Source: Clostridium sp. 1001271B_151109_B4 (lineage in GTDB: Bacteria; Bacillota; Clostridia; Clostridiales; Clostridiaceae). Taken from it: 64,000 nucleotides of DNA. A program made the position numbers and the translations under genes. The notes under the pieces were generated by a model. The model saw only the letters and a list, made by a program, of their open reading frames with translations, ran no database searches and was not told the DNA's origin. Location of the stretch: NCBI RefSeq assembly GCF_015670405.1, contig NZ_JADPBQ010000015.1, forward strand, positions 1 to 64,000, read 5' to 3'. Within the stretch, counting starts at the first letter, position 1, and the number at the start of each line of letters is the position of its first letter. This document shows, piece after piece, positions 57,605 through 64,000 of the stretch.

Positions 57605-58018
57605 ATTGGTGGTGTAGAATTCTCCTAATGTTTTATTTATTAGTATTTGCTTTAATCTTAGCTTTATAAATATATTTTTAGAGAGTATTTTATCTGATTT
57701 ACTTAGTTTTACTACAAATAGAGAAAAATAAATTTTTGAAACAATTATTTGAATTTTAAGTTATAACTTTACAAATAGTAGAATGGCTTAGAAGTGGTTA
57801 CCCTGTAATAGCCATATAAAATTTATATCTCTTACATGCTTTCTCTATTTCTTTGGAACTTTAGATATTACTCAAATTTGCGTAAACTAATATAATAATA
57901 GAAGATTTCCTAGGAGCACTATTAGTTTATAATTCTGAATATTCTACTGTACTTAATAATGTTACTGAAGCTTCTTTTGGTATTATAATTTCTAAATATA
58001 TTGGTAACGCTGTATAAA
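57605..58018 (+). pseudogene. Decayed membrane-protein gene
   Basis: No intact gene lies in 57389-58138, but protein-like fragments remain on the plus strand. From 57781 one frame reads EWLRSGYPVIAI, stop, then after two more stops TNIIIEDFLGALLVYNSEY and further to a final stop at about 58018. A hydrophobic fragment (PNVLFISICFNLSFINIF) is in another frame upstream. This looks like an old membrane or surface gene broken by stops and frameshifts. Family not recognised. Confidence 0.5.
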
Positions 58019-58049
58019 CTAACTAGGTTTATAATTTAAGTTAATACAA

Positions 58050-58082
58050 AAAAAGGTGGATTCTATTGAATCTACCTTTTTC
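58050..58082. terminator. Terminator of agrBD
   Basis: Stem AAAAAGGTGGATTC / GAATCTACCTTTTT with a single G-T type mismatch. On the minus strand it is followed by TTTTTTT and lies 57 nt past agrD. Confidence 0.9.
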
Positions 58083-58138
58083 CATTTAATCGCCTAATTA
58101 CTTTTGTAATAGCTACTTTGTTTTATTAGATAAATTAA

Positions 58139-58276
58139 TTATTTTTTCTCCATTGGTGGAGTTGGCTCTCCCCATAAGAAAAGACTATTTGGAGCTGATA
58201 ATGTCATAATATCTGAAGTTGTTGCAGTAATTAAACACATTAAGGCAGCTAATTTAACTATAAATTTTTTTTTCAT
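58139..58276 (-). CDS. agrD: AgrD-like cyclic lactone autoinducer precursor
   Basis: 45-aa peptide precursor on the minus strand. Basic N-terminus (MKKKFIVKLAALMCL) forms the membrane helix; the middle is ITATTSDIMTLSAPN. The predicted signal core is Ser31-Leu-Phe-Leu-Trp35, followed by the acidic leader GEPTPPMEKK that AgrB removes. The ring residue is Ser, not the usual Cys; the only Cys (14) is in the helix. GGGAGG lies 8 nt before the ATG, inside agrB. Overlaps the agrB end by 23 nt. Confidence 0.9.
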   Translation of the reverse strand: MKKKFIVKLAALMCLITATTSDIMTLSAPNSLFLWGEPTPPMEKK

Positions 58277-58835
58277 GTTTATAAACCTCCCATAAAAAAT
58301 CTATTATTATATAAAAAATTATTAGTAAACCACAATTGATGTAATACTGTGGTAAAAATATATTAGAAATAATAAACCACATTAATAGTATAACTGTTAC
58401 AAAGTCTTTAAATTTCAATTTATTATATTGAGTATGAACGGTTTTTCTTAATGGATTAATAGGTTTAAATTTCCTTATTACCACAATGCATAATAATATA
58501 AATGTAAATTGTAAAATTATATTTAGTGAAGGCATCAAATAGGCTGAGTAATATATTAAAATAAATGATAAATTACTTTGAACCATGCAACTCATGTAGC
58601 TCTTAGCATGACTTCCACCGATATAAGGCCTTATTAACATTAATAAGGTAATCATCAATAAAAATGCTAAAAACTTGTCCAAAATTAATGAAATTAAAAT
58701 CATAACAATTAATTTAGAAAACTCACCATAAAATACTTCTAAACCATATCTAATTTTATCAATTTCATAAATATCAGTTATTCCTACATTAGTAACAATA
58801 AAATCTAATTGTTTTTTTATAAACTTATTACTCAA
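58254..58835 (-). CDS. agrB: AgrB-type peptide processing protease
   Basis: 193-aa membrane cysteine peptidase that trims and cyclises AgrD. Catalytic His76 and Cys83 lie in RPYIGGSHAKSYMSC. About six membrane helices. Start codon TTG after AAGGAGG. Its 3' end overlaps agrD, so the two are made together. It is transcribed away from the kinase at 59075. Confidence 0.95.
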   Translation of the reverse strand: MSNKFIKKQLDFIVTNVGITDIYEIDKIRYGLEVFYGEFSKLIVMILISLILDKFLAFLLMITLLMLIRPYIGGSHAKSYMSCMVQSNLSFILIYYSAYLMPSLNIILQFTFILLCIVVIRKFKPINPLRKTVHTQYNKLKFKDFVTVILLMWFIISNIFLPQYYINCGLLIIFYIIIDFLWEVYKHEKKIYS

Positions 58836-58889
58836 AAATATACCTCCTTAAGTACTACATAAATAATTATAATATAAAAATAAATGAAA

Positions 58890-58935
58890 TTCCATTAAAA
58901 CCATAACTTTCATTAAAATTAGTATAAAATGAAAG
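58890..58935. promoter_or_regulatory. Repeat sites in agrB / kinase-2 divergent region
   Basis: Direct repeat TT(C/T)CATTAAAA at 58890-58900 and 58908-58918 (18 bp apart) and inverted pair CTTTCATT / AATGAAAG at 58907-58914 and 58928-58935 (21 bp centre to centre). They lie upstream of a minus-strand TATAAT with a poor -35, which suggests an activator such as AgrA. Binding is inference. Confidence 0.45.
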
Positions 58936-59074
58936 AAAAAAAGAAAAAAAGAAAAAATATACGTAAAATTTTCCGAAAATGAACATACTCATACATTATA
59001 AAGTATAACAGTAAAAAGTATCTTTAAATAAAAATGAAAATATGGTAAAATTTTATCGAAAAAGGAGGGCTGTA

Positions 59075-60340
59075 ATGAGTGTGATATTTACTTTTATTGA
59101 AGCTATAACTATGATAATGATTTATTGCATAGTTTTTTTAGGGGAAAAAGATAATTTAGCTAAATATTTATTGAAAAGTTTTATAATTTCAGTGATTTCT
59201 ACAGGGGTATTTTTTATACTTAATAAAATTGAAACATGGAATATTGTAAGTTTGCTAATAACGCTTATAACAATTTCTTTGATAATGAGTAAAATTTATA
59301 ACAAAAATATTATTATATGCATTATACAATTTATTTTTACATATGTTTTTGTAGCGATTTTAGAATCAATATATATGATATTGAGCATTAGATTCTTAGG
59401 TGATTTATATATAACAGGAATGTACTTATTTGTTGTTATTATTTATTTTATTTGTGTTATTTATTTAATTTTTAGATTAATGAAGAATAAAAAATATAAT
59501 CTTGATAAATTTAGTGAGTTTATTAGCAATTATAATAATTTTATTTTAGTTATTATTAATATAGGAATATTTTTATTTCTTTATAGAACATTACTTAGAG
59601 ATAGTTGTTATGGGCAGGAAATTATTTTAGAAACTTCAGTGCTTTTTGTTGCTATGATCTTAATAAATGTATTTTATTTTTATGATGTTTATAAAAAAGA
59701 TAAAAAGAAAAAAAGTTCAGAAATAAAAGAAAGTATGAATCCTCTTATACAAGAGCTAATAGATGAAATGAGAGCTAATGAACATGAGTATAAGAACCAT
59801 TTAAATATACTATATTGTATGATACAGGTATGCAAAGAAGATGAATTAAAAGATAAAGCTAAAAAGTACATAGGTAATGTTTTTGAAAATAAAAATTTAT
59901 TAAATAATTTATCCAAAGTAGAAAATACAATTTTAAAAGCTGTCTTATTAAGCAAAATAAATCAAGCAGAAAAAAGTGAAATAGATTGCTATTATTTTAT
60001 TGATAGCCAACTTGAAGGATTACCTTTAGATGATAGTGAGCTTACAGTAGTTTTAAGCAACTTATTAAATAATGCAATTGAAGCTGCAAGTAAGAGTGAG
60101 AAAAAAGTAATTGAAATTTCAACTGAGTATTATGAAGGAAAACACATAATTGAAGTATCTAATAGTGTAGATAATCTTACAAAAAGTATGGTAGCTGATA
60201 TTTCAAAAATAAGATTTTCTACTAAAGGGACAGGCCGAGGATATGGTTTATATAATGTCAAAAATATAGTTAAAAAATATAAAGGTAAAGTTAATATGTC
60301 ATTAGAAGAAGACATATTTAATGTTTTAATTGAAATATAA
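59075..60340 (+). CDS. AgrC-like sensor kinase 2
   Basis: 421-aa membrane histidine kinase, similar in length and layout to kinase 1: six-helix sensor, phospho-acceptor in NEHEYKNHLN, N box LSNLLNNAIEA and G box GRGYGLYNVKNIV. Membrane parts differ more than kinase domains. AAGGAGGG before ATG 59075 sets the start over 59042. No response regulator follows; it may share AgrA-like 55401 or bind a different peptide. Confidence 0.92.
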   Translation: MSVIFTFIEAITMIMIYCIVFLGEKDNLAKYLLKSFIISVISTGVFFILNKIETWNIVSLLITLITISLIMSKIYNKNIIICIIQFIFTYVFVAILESIYMILSIRFLGDLYITGMYLFVVIIYFICVIYLIFRLMKNKKYNLDKFSEFISNYNNFILVIINIGIFLFLYRTLLRDSCYGQEIILETSVLFVAMILINVFYFYDVYKKDKKKKSSEIKESMNPLIQELIDEMRANEHEYKNHLNILYCMIQVCKEDELKDKAKKYIGNVFENKNLLNNLSKVENTILKAVLLSKINQAEKSEIDCYYFIDSQLEGLPLDDSELTVVLSNLLNNAIEAASKSEKKVIEISTEYYEGKHIIEVSNSVDNLTKSMVADISKIRFSTKGTGRGYGLYNVKNIVKKYKGKVNMSLEEDIFNVLIEI

Positions 60341-60341
60341 T

Positions 60342-60388
60342 AAAAAATGATATGAAAAATACTTAATATTTTTCATATCATTTTTTTA
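60342..60388. terminator. Bidirectional terminator
   Basis: Perfect 20-bp stem (arms 60342-60361 and 60367-60386) with a 5-nt loop, T runs on both sides, between kinase 2 and the 47-aa minus ORF. Confidence 0.92.
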
Positions 60389-60529
60389 TTTAGTTTTACT
60401 TTTAAGATTTTTATCAACTTTTTCTAGATAATTATGTTCATTTACAATGCCTTCTTCAAAAGATTCTACAGCGTGTTTTGTAAAATTTCCGATAGATGCT
60501 AGATGCGATGAATTAATATTTTTACTCAT
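60386..60529 (-). CDS. Possible 47-aa small protein
   Basis: Minus-strand ORF with GGAAGGTG 7 nt before its ATG and a strong terminator right at its stop. Sequence begins MSKNINSSHLASIGNFTK and continues HAVESFEEGIVNEHNYL; hydrophilic and probably helical, no cysteine. Good signals at both ends make it a credible gene, but I do not recognise it. The gap on to 60686 holds a promoter and nothing else. Confidence 0.58.
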   Translation of the reverse strand: MSKNINSSHLASIGNFTKHAVESFEEGIVNEHNYLEKVDKNLKSKTK

Positions 60530-60599
60530 AAAAAACACCTTCCTTTAATAATAGTATTCCAAATGATAAAAAATCTATTATCCATATATATGGATTAAA

Positions 60600-60628
60600 T
60601 TGACAATAATGTGTTATAAGTGTAGAAT
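60600..60628 (+). promoter_or_regulatory. Promoter of ACT / UPF0210 genes
   Basis: -35 TTGACA (60600-60605), 17 bp, -10 TAGAAT (60623-60628), near consensus. Confidence 0.75.
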
Positions 60629-60686
60629 TAAGATAGTTTATGGGGCAAAATTCCTTAAATTATAAATATATGAAGGAGAGATTTAA

Positions 60687-60956
60687 ATGAAGGCGATACT
60701 AACAGTAATAGGCAAAGATAAAGTAGGGATTATAGCTGGGGTTAGCACTGAATTACAAAAGCTAAATATAAATATATTAGATGTTAACCAAACAATCATG
60801 GGTGAGTTTTTTACTATGATAATGATGCTAGATTTAAAATTAAGCAGCAATAATTTTGAAGAAATTAAGACGGCTTTAGAGTTAAAAGGTAAAGAGCTTG
60901 GTGTTGAAGTAAAAATACAAAGAGAAGAAATATTTAACTCAATGTACACAGTATAA
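60687..60956 (+). CDS. ACT domain protein (UPF0237)
   Basis: 89-aa single ACT domain (ILTVIGKDKVGIIAGVSTEL), a fold that binds amino acids or nucleotides to regulate partners. It matches the UPF0237 group that pairs with the UPF0210/DUF711 protein; that gene follows after 26 nt. GGAGAG precedes the start. Effector unknown. Confidence 0.92.
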   Translation: MKAILTVIGKDKVGIIAGVSTELQKLNINILDVNQTIMGEFFTMIMMLDLKLSSNNFEEIKTALELKGKELGVEVKIQREEIFNSMYTV

Positions 60957-60982
60957 AATAAAGTCTTTAATGGAGGAAAATT

Positions 60983-62338
60983 ATGAATGCAAATAATATA
61001 TTAGAAACAATTAAAATGATTGAAGAAGAAAAATTAGATATAAGAACGATAACAATGGGAATTTCTCTTTTAGATTGTATAGATAGTGATGGAGATAAGG
61101 CAAGAGAAAAAATATATAATAAAATTACTACATGCGCTAAAGATTTGGTTAAGGTAGGAAATGAAATAGCAAATGAATTTGGTGTACCTATAGTTAATAA
61201 AAGGGTTTCTGTTACACCAATTTCTATAATAGCAGGTGCAACTGACGAAAAAGATTATGTAAAATTTGCAGAAACATTAGATAAAGCTGCTCATGAATTA
61301 GGAATTGATTTTATAGGGGGATTTTCGGCATTAGTACATAAAGGCTATACTAAAGGTGATAGAATTTTAATCAATTCAATTCCAGAAGCTTTAGCAAAAA
61401 CAAGTAAAGTATGTGCATCTGTAAATGTAGGATCAACAAGATGCGGTATTAATATGGATGCAGTGAAAGAAATGGGACAAGTTATTAAAAAAACTGCTGA
61501 TTTGACTGCAGATAAGAAGGGATTTGGATGTGCAAAGCTTGTAGTATTTGCAAATGCAGTAGAAGATAATCCTTTTATGGCAGGTGCTTTTCATGGTGTA
61601 GGAGAAGCTGATAGAGTTATTAATGTAGGAGTAAGTGGACCAGGAGTGGTTCAAAGAGCTATTGAGAAAGTAAAGGGAGAAAGTTTTGATGTAGTTGCTG
61701 AAACTATTAAGAAGACGGCTTTTAAAATAACAAGAATTGGACAATTAGTTGCTCACGAAGCTTCAAAAAGGTTAGATACACCATTTGGGATAGTGGATTT
61801 ATCATTAGCACCAACACCTGCAATTGGAGATTCTGTTGCGCATATATTAGAAGCAATGGGATTAGAAGTAGTAGGAACACATGGAACTACGGCAGCACTT
61901 GCATTATTAAATGATCAGGTTAAAAAGGGTGGAGTAATGGCATGTAGTCATGTAGGAGGATTAAGTGGTGCTTTTATTCCAGTATCAGAAGATGCAGGAA
62001 TGATAGATGCTGTTTTAAATGGATCATTGAACTTGGAAAAGCTTGAAGCTATGACTGCAATATGTTCAGTTGGCTTAGATATGATTGCAGTTCCTGGAGA
62101 TACATCTGCAGAGACGTTATCAGCTATGATTGCAGATGAAAGTGCAATAGGAGTTATTAATAACAAAACTACAGCTGTTAGAATAATTCCAGCTCCAGGA
62201 TGTGAAGTAGGAGATATGGTTGAGTTTGGTGGATTATTAGGCAGGGCACCAGTTATGCAAGTAAATAAATATTCTTCATTTGATTTTATTCAAAGAGGTG
62301 GTAGAATACCCGCACCAATACATTCATTTAAGAATTAG
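60983..62338 (+). CDS. UPF0210 / DUF711 family protein
   Basis: 451-aa cytosolic protein of the conserved UPF0210 family, function unknown. Family segments include [38 protein letters not shown] and [18 protein letters not shown] precedes the start. Normal length; probably regulated by the small ACT partner upstream. Confidence 0.92.
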   Translation: MNANNILETIKMIEEEKLDIRTITMGISLLDCIDSDGDKAREKIYNKITTCAKDLVKVGNEIANEFGVPIVNKRVSVTPISIIAGATDEKDYVKFAETLDKAAHELGIDFIGGFSALVHKGYTKGDRILINSIPEALAKTSKVCASVNVGSTRCGINMDAVKEMGQVIKKTADLTADKKGFGCAKLVVFANAVEDNPFMAGAFHGVGEADRVINVGVSGPGVVQRAIEKVKGESFDVVAETIKKTAFKITRIGQLVAHEASKRLDTPFGIVDLSLAPTPAIGDSVAHILEAMGLEVVGTHGTTAALALLNDQVKKGGVMACSHVGGLSGAFIPVSEDAGMIDAVLNGSLNLEKLEAMTAICSVGLDMIAVPGDTSAETLSAMIADESAIGVINNKTTAVRIIPAPGCEVGDMVEFGGLLGRAPVMQVNKYSSFDFIQRGGRIPAPIHSFKN

Positions 62339-62349
62339 TTTTTTATATT

Positions 62350-62420
62350 AAATAGAGATATCATATATGAGATATTAACTATAAAATTAATATCTCATAT
62401 ATGATATCTCTATTTTTATG
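62350..62420 (+). terminator. Very long perfect hairpin after UPF0210 gene
   Basis: Perfect 29-bp arms (62350-62378 and 62387-62415) around the loop CTATAAAA, then TTA. A GAGATATC motif occurs in the arms. It can act as terminator; its length is unusual. Confidence 0.85.
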
Positions 62421-62606
62421 TTATAATAAGAGTTTTAGACAGCAATTAATAATTTGTATATAATAAAATTTGGAAAGTTCAAAATAAAATTGTGTAAAAT
62501 AGGCAATACTATAAATAATTATCACTATACAAATTAAAGATAGTGGATTATTATTAAATGTTGCATAAAATATTAGAAAAAAATAGATTGGTCGTGAGGA
62601 AAACAA

Positions 62607-64000
62607 ATGAATGAAAATTTAGCTTTAGAGAAAGATATTCTTGAACAAAAGCGTAAAGATATATTAAGAGAAGTAGAACAAAAGAAAAAATATCAAGAAG
62701 AAATAGAACAAAAGTTAAGGGCAGTGACTAAAGAAGCTAAAGGAAGTTATAGTCAAGAAAAAGAAAATACAGAAAAAATATATAATCTTTTAAAAAAGGA
62801 AATAGAAAATTATGAAGAAGCAATAAAAAACCCTTACTTTGGTAGAGTTGATTTTGATGAAAAGTTTGGAAATCAAGAGAAAATATATATAGGGAAAAAA
62901 GGAATAACATCTACCTATGATGGTGAAGAAATAGTCGTAGATTGGCGAGCACCTATAGCAGATCTTTATTATAGTGGTACCGGTGGAGAGGCATATTATA
63001 GAGCACCAATGGGCGTTATTGAAGGAGATTTGAATTTAAAAAGAAAGTTTTTATATAAAGATCAAAATCTCGATAGGGTTTTTGATGAAGCTACTAATGA
63101 GATCATTATAAATAGTGAAGAAGGTTCAGGGCTTGTTGATGAATTTTTAAAGATTAATTTAGAAGAAAGCCGTGGTAAAAAGCTGAAAGAAGTCGTGGCA
63201 ACTATTCAAAAAGAGCAAAATGATATAATTAGATGGCCTAAGAACTTACCCATAATAGTTCAGGGATCAGCGGGATCTGGTAAGACTACAGTTGCCTTAC
63301 ATAGATTGGCTTACTTGTTATATAGGTATAGAGAATCTATGGATGGGAAGGATATTTTAGTTTTAGCACCTAATAAATTATTTTTAGATTATATTTCAGA
63401 TATTCTTCCAACATTAGGATCAAGTGATGTTAAGCAAACAACCTTCCAAGAGCTAGTTATGAAACAATTAAAGTTAAGAGGAAAAATTAAAACTAAAGAT
63501 GATAAATTAAAGGATCTTATTGAAATTGAGGATATAAAAGAAAAACAATTTATAATTGATTCATCAAGAGTAAAGGGAAATTTAACATTTAAAACAATAA
63601 TAGATAGATACATAGCTCTATTAGAAGGGAGCTCATTAGAGATTGAGGACATATTAATTTCAGGTTATGTCTTATTCTCAAAGAGAGAAATAATGAGACT
63701 TTATTTAAAGGATCTTTCAAATTATCCTATAAATAAAAGAAAAGATGAAATAAAAAGATATCTAAGCTTAAAATTAAAAGAAAGAATAACTAGTCTTCTT
63801 ATTCAAATTGATAGAGAGTGGGATTTGAAAATCAGAGAAATAAAAAAGATAATGAATGATAGTGAGGAAAGAAGACATAAATTAATAGAAGTATATAATG
63901 AAAGAGATAGTTTAAAGGAATATGTTAATCATGATTCTAAAAAGGTAATGAATGATTATTTTAAGCATTGGAGAGGGATAACTTGTAGTGATATTTATTA
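62607..64000 (+). CDS. HelD-like helicase, 5' part (runs off window)
   Basis: First 464 residues of a UvrD-like superfamily 1 ATPase of the HelD type, which frees stalled RNA polymerase. An N-terminal coiled coil (residues 1-85) probes the polymerase. WRAPIADLYY is a HelD family signature, followed by Walker A GSAGSGKTT near residue 224. The start has GTGAGGA 6 nt upstream. The reading frame stays open to the window edge; helicase motifs II-VI would lie beyond. Confidence 0.9.
   Translation, partial: MNENLALEKDILEQKRKDILREVEQKKKYQEEIEQKLRAVTKEAKGSYSQEKENTEKIYNLLKKEIENYEEAIKNPYFGRVDFDEKFGNQEKIYIGKKGITSTYDGEEIVVDWRAPIADLYYSGTGGEAYYRAPMGVIEGDLNLKRKFLYKDQNLDRVFDEATNEIIINSEEGSGLVDEFLKINLEESRGKKLKEVVATIQKEQNDIIRWPKNLPIIVQGSAGSGKTTVALHRLAYLLYRYRESMDGKDILVLAPNKLFLDYISDILPTLGSSDVKQTTFQELVMKQLKLRGKIKTKDDKLKDLIEIEDIKEKQFIIDSSRVKGNLTFKTIIDRYIALLEGSSLEIEDILISGYVLFSKREIMRLYLKDLSNYPINKRKDEIKRYLSLKLKERITSLLIQIDREWDLKIREIKKIMNDSEERRHKLIEVYNERDSLKEYVNHDSKKVMNDYFKHWRGITCSDIY

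Noticed and set aside
58932..58985. 17-codon Lys-rich ORF in the agrB / kinase-2 gap as a second signal peptide
   Set aside because: Low-complexity AAA/GAA codons, no ribosome binding site, no AgrD core or acidic tail.

Overview
This is a low-GC Firmicutes chromosome segment, almost certainly from a spore-forming, anaerobic Clostridium (cluster I type). The basis is the very AT-rich sequence with strong AGGAGG ribosome binding sites, a small acid-soluble spore protein, SpoVB and LonB, an asrABC anaerobic sulfite reductase, a bacterial V-type ATPase of the Enterococcus ntp type, a PerR-like Fur protein, and the gene order tig-clpP-clpX-lonB-lonA-engB. I see no transposase, prophage or CRISPR array. 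The species cannot be fixed from sequence reading alone.

Layout. 1-270: three tRNAs (His, Gln, Lys) and a terminator. 0.4-3.0 kb: three-gene ABC-2 exporter. 3.4-6.3 kb: asrABC with a possible Rex site. 6.5-11.9 kb: maltose-type sugar module (LacI regulator, GH13 alpha-glucosidase, PTS EIICB, MapP-like EEP phosphatase) with two identical operators 211 bp apart. 12-13 kb: SASP and an ECF S component on the minus strand. 13.2-16.2 kb: small Cys protein, TcaA-like membrane protein, secreted coiled-coil M23 peptidase. 16.3-16.4 kb: an unannotated minus-strand small RNA candidate with C-rich motifs. 17.2-25.5 kb: protein quality control (trigger factor, ClpP, ClpX, LonB, LonA) and the GTPase EngB. 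25.7-27.1 kb: two cysteine-rich membrane proteins and an Asn-rich protein, then a C-rich RNA element. 27.1-31.1 kb: membrane-anchored FG-GAP-like protein, PerR, two small proteins, nicotinate phosphoribosyltransferase. 31.2-41 kb: UvrD-family helicase, M20 peptidase, RluA-type pseudouridine synthase, MurJ-like flippase, SpoVB, membrane-anchored beta-propeller. 41.2-43.4 kb: methyltransferase-like protein and a B12-binding radical SAM enzyme. 43.5-52.1 kb: complete V-ATPase operon ntpFIKECGABD. 52.3 kb: TagO/WecA-type transferase. 53.3-55.0 kb: SAM-I riboswitch controlling metF-luxS. 55.4-60.3 kb: an agr-type quorum-sensing locus. 60.4-64 kb: small minus-strand ORF, ACT-domain protein, UPF0210/DUF711 protein, and the start of a HelD-like helicase that runs off the window.

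Most notable. The agr locus holds a short agrD at 58139-58276. Its predicted signal ring is S-L-F-L-W, closed by serine rather than cysteine (a lactone, not a thiolactone). The locus has one response regulator but two paralogous AgrC-like kinases on either side of agrBD, and a decayed gene between the first kinase and agrD. The sugar operon joins a PTS permease, a MapP-like phosphatase and a GH13 alpha-glucosidase, which together would solve the problem that PTS-imported maltose is phosphorylated. Two C-rich RNA elements (16266-16417 minus; about 27030-27130 plus) look like anti-Shine-Dalgarno regulators. The ntpK c-subunit keeps every residue that binds sodium in Enterococcus hirae NtpK, so the V-ATPase is probably a Na+ pump.
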